A DNA stretch of 11,212 bases. Source: Planctomycetota bacterium. GTDB lineage: Bacteria; Planctomycetota; Phycisphaerae; Phycisphaerales; SM1A02. A model generated the notes under the pieces. The model ran no database searches and was not told the DNA's origin. It was given only the letters and a program-made list of their open reading frames with translations. The stretch lies in contig JACNLR010000112.1 of assembly GCA_014381385.1 (NCBI GenBank), positions 1-11,212 of the forward strand, read 5' to 3'. Made by a program: the position numbers and the translations under genes. Positions 1 to 6,943 of this stretch are shown here, one piece after another; the first letter of the stretch is position 1; the number at the start of each line of letters is the position of its first letter.

Positions 1-2477
1 GGCACTACCCATGTAAATACGTCGTTACCGTTATCAAGTGGCGCGTCAAAAAGTCCATCTGGATAGCAATCTGCACCAGAAGTAACTGTATGGTTACCGC
101 CAGCCCTCGTCCAAATGATTGTGTCGCCACGTCGCACATCTAAAGTACTCGGTGTAAACGAATTGGCATTACCTGTGACGTTAAACGTTTCGGGTTCACT
201 GCAAGGTCCCCAAGCAGCGATGACCTCTAGAAGATCCGTAACATTAACCTCGCCATCTCCATTCAAATCACCTGAGCAACCCGAACATGGACCCCATTGG
301 CTAATCAATTCAAGAACATCGCCAACGTCAGTTGAACCGTTACCGTCAACGTCCGTCGGGCAATCTGATCCTCCGCCACCAAGGCCTAGGTTGTTCCAGT
401 AGATGTTACGCGCTTCGTGCACGACATCTGCACCGTCAAACCATTGCACATTCACGAGCGTTTCAATACCTTGCCCTGCTTCGACTGAGTAACTACCAAG
501 TCTGTGACCTAGTGCAGTACCAGCTCCCATGGATGCCATTGGGTTATCTGGAATAACAAACCAAAGTCCGTTGTCCATACTCAGACCAGCGTCACTGTTA
601 AAGCCAACGCTATCAAAGCCAAGGAGTAGAACTTCGCCATCTGCTGAATCGTCTCCACCAATTGTGACAAAAGAGTCGTACACAAGTTCGTTGCCAAAGA
701 TTGGATCAAGGTTGCGGTCGTGCGGCACATCTGCGCCATACACGGATTGGTGTAATGCTACAGGTGTAGCGCTGCCATCAAACTCAGCATTGGACCACAA
801 ACGTAAATCTAATACGTCAGCATTTTCGCCAAAGATAGCGACCATTCTTGTATTGGGATCTGAACTTGGGAAGAACAAGTCGTATGTTTCCATTTCTTGT
901 CCGTCGTCTTTTGACCATGTTCGAAGTTCATAATTCAACTGGTCAGTGCCAGCACCACAAGTAATATCAACGCAGTTCGTATTGTCGCCAAACCAAGTTC
1001 CACCACAATCATTTAAGAGTGTGAGTGAGCAGTCAATACCTACGCAACATGCACCCAGTGTACACCCTGTAGTTGCACAGTCTGTTCCGTCACCTGCGTA
1101 GTCACCACCTGCGTTTGTACAAGCTAGTTCTTCTTGGTCACTGCACACACCACCAATACAGCAAGCTCCATGTGGATCAGAACAATCTGCTGTTGCGCAG
1201 GTTGTACCATCACCTTGGTATGTACCGCCACCTGCGTCGCAAGTGGCTTCATACGTGTCAATACATTGGTTGCCAACAATACAGCAAGCGCCCAACGGTG
1301 CGCCGTTTGAAAGGCACGAAACAGAGTTAGCATACGAAGAAATTTGGTCCCTTGATGCTTGTATAAAATAATTTGCGCATTGAATAGACGGGTACATCGT
1401 GTTATACGATGGGCTTTCTTGATGGTCTGCATTCCAGTTGTGGCCCAATTCATGTGCAGAAAGGTCCGTTGTACAACCGAAACTTCCACAGCAATCAGAT
1501 TGCACCAAACTATAAGCTGAAGATGTATAACAAACTACGCCAAGCCAAGCAATGCCAATCGTTGTCCCAGTGTTTTTACCTGTAAAGAGGTGAGCAACAT
1601 CTCGCTGAATACCGCCTTGGTTACTGTTCCATTCGTTTCTAAATTGATCAAGAAGAGTTCCTGCATCGCTAGAAGTATACGGATCATTTGAGTTATCTCG
1701 AACAATAATCGTCGTTATCTCATGCCTTAAATTAACTTCACTTTCGTACTGTTGGTTCACAGAGTTTATGACTTGATTGATTCTAGATTCTGTATTGCTG
1801 CCCCAATCTTGCCAATACTCATAGTCCGTATCACAACCAATTTGCGCTATCTGTAAACCCCCACCGCGGTTTTCATGATCTGATTCATGGTAGTGCGCAA
1901 GCATCGATAAAACGCTACCGACCTGCATCTTGTCGTTTGCACCACAAACACCCTCAGAAGCAATAATGTCATCGCCACGGTAAAACGCATATAAATCTGA
2001 TGGTGCGTTTCTAAGTTTTGCACCAACCGGTTCCATCCAATATTCACTGCCATCCGCTAAATTTATACGAACGTATAAACCATCTGGCATTAGCGAACCA
2101 GCAACTCTACTACCCTCTATCTCAGCGATAGTTCCGCGAAGTGTACGAACTGGCCCAGGTGCAACTTCATACAGTTCACCATCTTCATTTGTCATAAATA
2201 CAGAATACAAATCTGAACGAACAGAATGTGGCTCAAGTTCAAGTGTATACGTTGCGTTGTTAATTGGAATTGCAACAGTAATTGGACGATTTGGGACGTC
2301 GTGTATTTGCAACGTAGTATGCCAACTGTTTTCAAGGTTTAACACGTTATTAATCTCGCGCTGTGTCCTGCTGTCATCTGAAATGCCTTTGGGACCTGCG
2401 TGGAGAGCAGTTCCAAGCGATAACATCGCACACGTGGCTACAAGAATCTTACGGGTTGCTGAAAATGGGAATGTCAT
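1..2477 (-). CDS. Secreted M12B/reprolysin-like zinc metalloprotease with Cys-rich repeats, dockerin-like segment and cupredoxin-like domain (3' end outside window)
   Basis: An open frame runs from ATG at 2477 off the left edge (825 codons visible). AGGAGAG lies just upstream of the ATG. Residues 1-27 look like a Sec signal peptide (RK, then a hydrophobic run ending LHA). Residues about 30-165 resemble a reprolysin propeptide (motifs RGTIAEIEGSRVAGS and YWMEP). Cys178 in GVCGAN may be a cysteine switch. The catalytic domain is about 195-390, with the zinc motif HELGHNWNADH at 342-352 (His342, 346, 352; Glu343) and a probable Met-turn TMY at 360-362. The usual metzincin Gly of HExxHxxGxxH is Asn here. 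Residues 396-507 hold three Cys-rich repeats of about 37 residues starting GACC. About 508-690 is a domain I cannot name. Residues 706-759 carry two EF-hand-like loops (DVDGNGSTDVGD, DLNGDGEVNVTD). From about 763 a cupredoxin-like fold begins, with a likely first copper ligand His796 in GNHTVTSG. Inferred role: extracellular or surface protein degradation. The protease and repeat assignments are firm; the cupredoxin call is less so because its Cys/His/Met end is missing. Confidence 0.88.
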   Translation of the reverse strand, partial: MTFPFSATRKILVATCAMLSLGTALHAGPKGISDDSRTQREINNVLNLENSWHTTLQIHDVPNRPITVAIPINNATYTLELEPHSVRSDLYSVFMTNEDGELYEVAPGPVRTLRGTIAEIEGSRVAGSLMPDGLYVRINLADGSEYWMEPVGAKLRNAPSDLYAFYRGDDIIASEGVCGANDKMQVGSVLSMLAHYHESDHENRGGGLQIAQIGCDTDYEYWQDWGSNTESRINQVINSVNQQYESEVNLRHEITTIIVRDNSNDPYTSSDAGTLLDQFRNEWNSNQGGIQRDVAHLFTGKNTGTTIGIAWLGVVCYTSSAYSLVQSDCCGSFGCTTDLSAHELGHNWNADHQESPSYNTMYPSIQCANYFIQASRDQISSYANSVSCLSNGAPLGACCIVGNQCIDTYEATCDAGGGTYQGDGTTCATADCSDPHGACCIGGVCSDQEELACTNAGGDYAGDGTDCATTGCTLGACCVGIDCSLTLLNDCGGTWFGDNTNCVDITCGAGTDQLNYELRTWSKDDGQEMETYDLFFPSSDPNTRMVAIFGENADVLDLRLWSNAEFDGSATPVALHQSVYGADVPHDRNLDPIFGNELVYDSFVTIGGDDSADGEVLLLGFDSVGFNSDAGLSMDNGLWFVIPDNPMASMGAGTALGHRLGSYSVEAGQGIETLVNVQWFDGADVVHEARNIYWNNLGLGGGGSDCPTDVDGNGSTDVGDVLELISQWGPCSGCSGDLNGDGEVNVTDLLEVIAAWGPCSEPETFNVTGNANSFTPSTLDVRRGDTIIWTRAGGNHTVTSGADCYPDGLFDAPLDNGNDVFTWVV

Positions 2478-2526
2478 GAACTCTCTCCTGCTAAAATAAG
2501 TTTGATTGACCCCACCATGGAGCCAG

Positions 2527-2554
2527 TACATATATATTCGTCTACCTAAGCCAA
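2527..2554 (-). promoter_or_regulatory. Candidate sigma70-type promoter of the metalloprotease
   Basis: On the minus strand TTGGCT (2554-2549) is followed after 16 bases by TATGTA (2532-2527), inside an alternating TATATATA stretch. Transcription would start near 2520, giving a leader of roughly 40 bases that includes the AGGAGAG ribosome site. The boxes match the consensus only moderately, so the call rests mainly on position. Confidence 0.4.
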
Positions 2555-2580
2555 CGGTTGCGGCTGATTAACCGCAACCG
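2555..2580. repeat. Perfect 9-bp inverted repeat abutting the metalloprotease -35 box
   Basis: CGGTTGCGG (2555-2563) and CCGCAACCG (2572-2580) are perfect inverted arms separated by 8 bases. No T-run follows on either strand, so it does not look like an intrinsic terminator. It directly adjoins the candidate -35 box at 2549-2554, which would suit an operator or activator site for a dimeric regulator. This role is inferred. Confidence 0.6.
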
Positions 2581-2610
2581 ACTAAAAATGTCCCCTTCGA
2601 TATGCAAGAG

Positions 2611-2685
2611 TACCGATTTTACTGCCAGATACCAGTAATAAATAGTAAAAAAGGTAGTTTTTTACAGAACAGAGCAGTATCGGTA
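2611..2685. repeat. Nested, mutually exclusive inverted repeats (possible structured RNA or palindromic element)
   Basis: The outer arms TACCGAT (2611-2617) and ATCGGTA (2679-2685) are perfect complements. The helix can extend by ACTGC (2621-2625) with GCAGT (2674-2678) across a TTT bulge, making 12 pairs. Inside lie TTACTG/CAGTAA (2619-2624 / 2633-2638) and GTAAAAAA/TTTTTTAC (2645-2652 / 2658-2665). The extended outer helix and the first inner hairpin use the same bases, so they are alternatives. I recognise no known RNA family, and the transcribed strand is unclear. Confidence 0.45.
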
Positions 2686-2692
2686 GTGTGAA

Positions 2693-2727
2693 TTGTCATT
2701 TTTATTCAAAATGGGTACTTTAAGTAC
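2693..2727 (+). promoter_or_regulatory. Candidate plus-strand promoter with a palindrome over its -10 box
   Basis: TTGTCA (2693-2698) lies 17 bases before TACTTT (2716-2721); the -35 is close to consensus and the -10 is weak. The perfect palindrome GTACTT-T-AAGTAC (2715-2727) covers the -10 box and would suit repressor binding. It would drive a short transcript containing the hairpin at 2767-2797 and the small ORF at 2810. Weak evidence overall. Confidence 0.3.
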
Positions 2728-2766
2728 TATTTCCCGCTAAGAATCTAACTTCCTTCAATAATAAAC

Positions 2767-2797
2767 AACCTCGGCGAGCATAGTGCCCGCCAAGGTT
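2767..2797 (-). terminator. 14-bp hairpin, terminator-like on the minus strand
   Basis: Arms at 2767-2780 and 2784-2797 are complementary at 12 of 14 positions around a TAG centre. In minus-strand RNA the two non-Watson-Crick positions become G-U pairs, giving a continuous 14-pair stem followed by the U-rich GTTTATTATT. In plus-strand RNA they would be A-C mismatches. It therefore reads best as a minus-strand terminator, although no obvious minus-strand gene ends here. On the plus strand it sits just upstream of the AGGAGG of the small ORF at 2810. Confidence 0.5.
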
Positions 2798-2809
2798 AGG
2801 AGGAGAGTA

Positions 2810-2881
2810 ATGAATATAGTACTTCGTGCCTTGGTACTCGTGGTAAACGGTTTGGAACGACTTGTATTGCATCTCTTTTAA
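2810..2881 (+). CDS. Possible small hydrophobic peptide (23 aa)
   Basis: An ATG-to-TAA ORF of 23 codons is preceded by AGGAGG with about 6-7 bases of spacing, one of the best ribosome sites in the window. The product begins MNIVLRALVLVV and ends LVLHLF, mostly Leu/Val/Ile with Arg6, Glu16 and Arg17, consistent with a membrane-associated or amphipathic peptide. No homolog is recognised. It may be a leader peptide, a small membrane protein, the remnant start of a deleted gene, or chance. The strong ribosome site and candidate promoter upstream are the only support. Confidence 0.3.
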   Translation: MNIVLRALVLVVNGLERLVLHLF

Positions 2882-2933
2882 CATGCCATACAGCGTACGA
2901 CAATGTGGTTCTCAATTCAGTGGCTGAACCCCC

Positions 2934-2961
2934 TTGACCGGCAGCAAGTCCATGCTAAAAT
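2934..2961 (+). promoter_or_regulatory. Promoter of tRNA-Asp
   Basis: TTGACC (2934-2939) and TAAAAT (2956-2961) are separated by 16 bases and each match the sigma70 consensus at 5 of 6 positions. Initiation about 7 bases after the -10 box would leave a very short leader before the mature tRNA 5' end at 2976, as is common for tRNA genes. Confidence 0.7.
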
Positions 2962-2975
2962 CCCGTCTCCCAATT

Positions 2976-3049
2976 GGGGCGGTAGCTCAATTGGTTAGAG
3001 TACCGGCCTGTCGAGCCGGATGTTGCGGGTTCGAGTCCCGTCCGCCTCG
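2976..3049 (+). tRNA. tRNA-Asp (anticodon GTC)
   Basis: A complete 74-base cloverleaf is visible. The acceptor arm GGGGCGG pairs with CCGCCTC (one G-U). The D arm is GCTC/GAGT. The anticodon stem CCGGC/GCCGG encloses loop CTGTCGA, with anticodon GTC. The T arm is GCGGG/CCCGT with loop TTCGAGT. The discriminator base is G73, an identity element of tRNA-Asp. The genomic sequence after G73 is CTT, so CCA is not encoded and must be added enzymatically. It is a single gene, convergent with polA. Confidence 0.97.
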
Positions 3050-3053
3050 CTTA

Positions 3054-3086
3054 AAAAAACACGGCTGCTTTGCAGGCGTGTTTTTT
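3054..3086. terminator. Bidirectional intrinsic terminator between tRNA-Asp and polA
   Basis: AAAAAACACG (3054-3063) pairs with CGTGTTTTTT (3077-3086), with a G-G mismatch and then an inner CTGC/GCAG stem around a TTT loop. The plus strand ends in six T residues, terminating tRNA-Asp. The left A-run gives the matching T-run on the minus strand, terminating polA. It is symmetric, as expected between convergent genes. Confidence 0.88.
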
Positions 3087-3101
3087 CTTATGCTCCTCAG
3101 A

Positions 3102-3130
3102 AAATAAACGACCCGCGGGGTTGTTTATTT
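3102..3130 (-). terminator. Hairpin overlapping the polA stop codon
   Basis: AAATAAAC (3102-3109) and GTTTATTT (3123-3130) are perfect arms, with an inner GC-rich ACCC/GGGT stem and a loop of about 3 bases. In minus-strand RNA the stem has one C-A mismatch and is followed by a U-rich stretch. It covers the polA TAA at 3125-3127, so it may be a first, weaker terminator or an mRNA 3'-end stabiliser ahead of the strong terminator at 3054-3086. Confidence 0.5.
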
Positions 3131-5926
3131 ACATTCAGCCCAGTTTTTGCCAATTGAAGCGTCGGCAACAAGTGGAACATCAAGTGCCATCGCAGACTCC
3201 ATCACATCAACAAGCAAATCGCGTACCGATTCCGCCTCAACCTCGGGCGCTTCAACTACAAGTTCATCGTGAATTTGCATGAGAAGTTTTGCATTTGGAA
3301 AGGACACCGCAAGTTGACTGTGCACAGTATTCATCGCAACTTTAATTAAATCTGCTGCACTCCCCTGCACAACACTGTTAATCGCCACGCGTTCTGCAAG
3401 CGCCCTTTGCTGCTGATTGGCCGCATGGATTCCGCGAATCTGACGTCTTCTATGTTTAATGGTTTCTACGTACCCAAGTTCTTGTGCTTGCGCCACACAC
3501 GTTTCAAGAAAAGAATCAATCCCAGTAAAGCGAGATTTATACTCGTCTATTATTTGCTCTGCTCGTTCCGGTGTGCATTGCAGTTGCCGTGCAAGTCCCC
3601 ACTTCGTTATACCATACACAATGCCAAAGTTCACTGCTTTAGCAGCAGATCGTTGGTCATCCGTGACCTCTTCAATAGCAGTATTAAAAACTTCTGAGGC
3701 AACTGCTCTGTGAATATCTTGGCCTTCGCGAAATGCCTGTAGCAACGCTTCGTCACCACTGAGGTGTGCAAGAATGCGCAGTTCAACTTGCGAATAATCT
3801 GCAGCAACAAAGAGGTTTCCCTCTTCAGGCAGAAAACCCTGCCTAATTTTTCGACCTATTTCCGAACGTATCGGAATGTTTTGCAAGTTTGGATCGCTGC
3901 TGCTGAGCCGACCTGTTGATGTTCCTGTCTGGTTAAAAGAAGCATGGATTCTTTTAGTTTTAGGATTAATAACTTCAACAAGCGAAACCAAATACGTATT
4001 TACTAACTTCGTTAATTTTCGATACTCGAGTATTAGCGAGGGCAACTTGGTTTCAATGTCTGGATCACTTGCTAACTTTTCCAATACCTCTACGTTTGTA
4101 GAGTGGAACGATTTTCCGCGTTTTATTGGTTTAATCCCTAATCCCTTTTCTTCATCAAACAAAACTTCTGATAGTTGTTTTGGTGAATCTGGATTAAACG
4201 AAAAAGGGGCAGCCTCTTCGATTTCATTTTTAAGTATATCAATTCGCTTGGCAATATTTCGGCGTTGAAGATCAAGCTCGCTAGGGTCTACTTTTATCCC
4301 TGCGATGCGCATCGCTGCCAAGACTCGGACTAACGGCATTTCGACTTCTTCGTACAACGACCGTAAGTCGTCCGTTAATTGTGGCTCAAATGCGTCCCAA
4401 AGTTGGAACGTAATATCTACGTCTTCTGCAGCGTACGGACATGCATCGATAATGGGTACTTGGTTAAATGAAATCTGCGACTTCCCAGTTCCAATTAACT
4501 CCTTAATGGAAATACATTCGTACTCAAGGGTGCCTAGTGCAACTGCATCCATCGAATATCCCGAGCGCGATGCGTCCACAATCCAAGCAGCTATAAGCGT
4601 GTCATGAAGCTGCCCCCTTACTTGTACGCCAGCATTTTCAAGAACCACCAAATCGTATTTGATATTGTGGCCAAGTTTTGCAATTTTTTCGTTTTCGAGC
4701 AACGGTAGGAGCGCTTCGATGACGACCTCCTGCTCTAGATGATCCTCTGGACACAATGTAGGAATGTAGGCACCATCACCAGCACCCACTGAAATTGAAA
4801 TGCCGCACAACTTAGCTGTCATCGGATTTAAACCGGTGGTTTCGGTGTCGATAGCAATGGTTTTGACCTTGCTACATTTCTTCACAAGTGCTGCAAGTTT
4901 TTTCTTCGTGTCGATGAGCTCGTACCCAGCACTGTACGCTGGGTGACTTCTATCTGGACCCATATCAAACAGTCCGCCGAGTATGGGCTTATCCTTATTA
5001 GTCGTTTTCTTTTCTTTGATTTCTTCAACGGGAACCGCGGTGCCACTTGCGAGTGTTTTTACTTCTACAGGAAATCGGTTAAAACCAAGACCCTTAAAGA
5101 GTTTTGTAATCTCAGGAACTTTCCACTTAGTGCAATCTGAAACTGCGTCTTTAAGATCAAAATCAATTGCAACATCTTCCTTGAGAGTTACTAATTCCCT
5201 GCTTACTTTTAGTTGTTTTTCGAAGGCAAGTAAGTTTTCTTTGCGCTTTCCTTTTATCTTGTCAATGTTTTCGTAGATACCCGCTAACGAACCAAACTCC
5301 ATGACCAATTTCGCCGCTGTCTTTGGTCCAATTCCCGGTACTCCAGGAATGTTGTCGCTGGTATCACCCATCAGAGCAAGAATGTCCCCCACCATCGACG
5401 GTGGTACGCCCATATCGGGTGTCTTAAAAACATCATCCGGCGATACCGTTCCTTCCTTATGCGCATCATAGAGTTCTACATGCTCGTCAATCAATTGCGT
5501 TAGATCTTTGTCTCTTGAAATAATTCGGATATCCAAGTCCGGCTGTTCATTTCGCATACGTTTTACAAGCGAAGCAATAACGTCATCCGCTTCAACTATA
5601 GGTTCGCCAAGCACCGGTATCTCGAGTGCCTCAAGAATCTCAAGACAGCGATCCACTTGCGAGCCAAAATCATCTGGCGGCGGTTCTCTGTTTGCTTTGT
5701 ACTGCGGGTCAATCCCACATCGAAACGATTCATCGTCACCGGCAACATCAATAACAACAGCAAGGTGCTCTGGTTTTTCTTCTCGTAGTAACTTAAGTAG
5801 CATAGAAGTAAAACCATACACCATGTTCGTTGGTTCCCCAGTGACGGGGCTGCTCATTGGTGTTCGTATTGCGTAATACGCACGGAAGAATTGTGCATGC
5901 CCATCAATAATGTAAAGCGATGACAT
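3125..5926 (-). CDS. polA: DNA polymerase I, with intact 5' nuclease, proofreading and polymerase domains
   Basis: This 933-residue protein has the length and order of full bacterial Pol I and acts in Okazaki-fragment processing and repair synthesis. The N-terminal 5' nuclease (about 1-290) shows DGHAQFFRAYYA, the acidic EADD at 112-115, SRDKDL, and the helix-hairpin-helix GVPGIGPKTA. The 3'-5' exonuclease (about 335-510) keeps DTET (Asp360, Glu362), Asp425 in GHNIKYD, and Tyr498/Asp502 in YAAED, so proofreading should be active; this domain is degenerate in some Pol I proteins, such as those of Thermus and Bacillus. The polymerase part has motif A (DYSQVELR, Asp710), motif B (K763, F767, YG 771-772; the Phe favours discrimination against dideoxynucleotides) and motif C (HDE, Asp887). 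ATG at 5926 overlaps the TAA of the upstream gene (TAATG), and no Shine-Dalgarno is seen, suggesting translational coupling. No promoter of its own is evident, so it probably depends on the mre transcript. Confidence 0.98.
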   Translation of the reverse strand: MSSLYIIDGHAQFFRAYYAIRTPMSSPVTGEPTNMVYGFTSMLLKLLREEKPEHLAVVIDVAGDDESFRCGIDPQYKANREPPPDDFGSQVDRCLEILEALEIPVLGEPIVEADDVIASLVKRMRNEQPDLDIRIISRDKDLTQLIDEHVELYDAHKEGTVSPDDVFKTPDMGVPPSMVGDILALMGDTSDNIPGVPGIGPKTAAKLVMEFGSLAGIYENIDKIKGKRKENLLAFEKQLKVSRELVTLKEDVAIDFDLKDAVSDCTKWKVPEITKLFKGLGFNRFPVEVKTLASGTAVPVEEIKEKKTTNKDKPILGGLFDMGPDRSHPAYSAGYELIDTKKKLAALVKKCSKVKTIAIDTETTGLNPMTAKLCGISISVGAGDGAYIPTLCPEDHLEQEVVIEALLPLLENEKIAKLGHNIKYDLVVLENAGVQVRGQLHDTLIAAWIVDASRSGYSMDAVALGTLEYECISIKELIGTGKSQISFNQVPIIDACPYAAEDVDITFQLWDAFEPQLTDDLRSLYEEVEMPLVRVLAAMRIAGIKVDPSELDLQRRNIAKRIDILKNEIEEAAPFSFNPDSPKQLSEVLFDEEKGLGIKPIKRGKSFHSTNVEVLEKLASDPDIETKLPSLILEYRKLTKLVNTYLVSLVEVINPKTKRIHASFNQTGTSTGRLSSSDPNLQNIPIRSEIGRKIRQGFLPEEGNLFVAADYSQVELRILAHLSGDEALLQAFREGQDIHRAVASEVFNTAIEEVTDDQRSAAKAVNFGIVYGITKWGLARQLQCTPERAEQIIDEYKSRFTGIDSFLETCVAQAQELGYVETIKHRRRQIRGIHAANQQQRALAERVAINSVVQGSAADLIKVAMNTVHSQLAVSFPNAKLLMQIHDELVVEAPEVEAESVRDLLVDVMESAMALDVPLVADASIGKNWAECK

Positions 5927-6936
5927 TACGTGCTGGCCAGATTTCTCATGACATTTTCAGTTGCAGCATCTAACTCCTTACCACGCCTTTGCATGACCAA
6001 TTTTGCAACGTCAAGAAACTTTTCAATGCGATACATTCGCTCACCTGCATCCGTGACCCAAGCGAAACGTTTTGTTGGCGATGGTGTTTGCATTGTTGTT
6101 GCGACCATAGCGCCAGTGCCAATCAAAGTACCTGTCATAATTCTTGAGCAAATTGCGAACTTTGCGTGGTCACCAACGAAGCAACCAACGAATTGCCTGC
6201 CAGTTTTATGTCGTTTCCCCGCGAGATCAACCAAGATGACGTCTCCATATGTATTAAGCAAGTTTGAGTTTACCGTTCCCGCACCAAAATTTACCCACTC
6301 GCCAACAACGCTATCGCCAAGATGGCCATCGTGTGATTTATTTGCAAAGCCTTGAAAAATAGTACTACCAACTTCGCCGCCAACTTTGCAATGCGGACCA
6401 AGCGCCGTATTTGGTTTAACAAGAGCTCCATCGGTGATAGTGCAATGTTCACCAATCCAACAAGGGCCACAGATTACCGCGTTTGCTCGTATAACTGCAC
6501 CTTCTTCAATCCGAATTGCGCCCCTGCTTGCGTCCAGAACAACGCCCGGAAACATCTGCACAGAGTGGTGTACATCCACGTGGTACTCGCCATACGTTTT
6601 GGCTTGGCACACATCGCTACCTAGGGGCTCTGCGTGCTGCAAATCGCGTGCTAACAACTTCGGCAAATGATTCAGGACATCCCAAGGGGTCGCAATTGTT
6701 GGATGTTCAACTACAGCAGCTTCCTTACCCTCAACGCGAAGAAGACCAGTCCTGTTCGTAATCATTTGGGCTCGCAATGCATCGTCGCAAAGAAAACCAG
6801 AAGGAGCGCAACCCATTTGCTGTGTAAGGCGTTCGAGGGTAGTAAGCCCGCCTGTTCGTTGTTCAAACGATGCTCGCAAATCTGATAGCGGTGCGAGTGA
6901 TTCTTGAAACTCATCTTTGATGTACCAAGTAGTCAT
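5926..6936 (-). CDS. Alternative GlmU-type protein (putative UDP-GlcNAc diphosphorylase / acyltransferase, left-handed beta-helix)
   Basis: The 336-residue protein matches the style of the alternative bacterial GlmU family (I believe TIGR03991) rather than classical GlmU. Its N-terminus has PLSDLRASFEQRTGGLTTLERL and lacks the classical nucleotidyltransferase LxxGxGTRM loop. From about 118 to 290 runs a hexapeptide-repeat left-handed beta-helix, with the conserved block GGEVGSTIFQGFANKSHDGH and then VGEWVNFGAGTVNSN. His202 in KSHDGH is a candidate catalytic acetyltransferase base. Expected role: making UDP-GlcNAc, or a related sugar nucleotide, for peptidoglycan in the cytoplasm. I placed the start at ATG 6936, 7 bases after the mreD stop, with GGAG upstream. 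The longer frame to 7059 overlaps the mreD coding sequence. It overlaps polA by one base. The family assignment is strong; the exact substrate is inferred. Confidence 0.85.
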   Translation of the reverse strand: MTTWYIKDEFQESLAPLSDLRASFEQRTGGLTTLERLTQQMGCAPSGFLCDDALRAQMITNRTGLLRVEGKEAAVVEHPTIATPWDVLNHLPKLLARDLQHAEPLGSDVCQAKTYGEYHVDVHHSVQMFPGVVLDASRGAIRIEEGAVIRANAVICGPCWIGEHCTITDGALVKPNTALGPHCKVGGEVGSTIFQGFANKSHDGHLGDSVVGEWVNFGAGTVNSNLLNTYGDVILVDLAGKRHKTGRQFVGCFVGDHAKFAICSRIMTGTLIGTGAMVATTMQTPSPTKRFAWVTDAGERMYRIEKFLDVAKLVMQRRGKELDAATENVMRNLAST

Positions 6937-6943
6937 AGCCGTA

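Noticed and set aside
960..1292. Possible tandem DNA repeat or CRISPR-like array
   Set aside because: The repetition is at protein level (three Cys-rich repeats of about 37 residues), and the DNA copies are too divergent for CRISPR repeats.
115..1489. Several plus- and minus-strand ORFs of 70-134 codons inside the protease gene
   Set aside because: They are frame shadows. The long minus frame contains continuous recognisable domains from 2477 to the edge with no stop.
2720..2884. A 54-codon minus-strand ORF
   Set aside because: It has no ribosome site, an unremarkable composition, and its frame runs straight through the 14-bp hairpin at 2767-2797.
2911..2931. TTCAG-TGG-CTGAA hairpin as a terminator of the small plus-strand ORF
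   Set aside because: The stem is only 5 bp and is followed by C residues, not a T-run.
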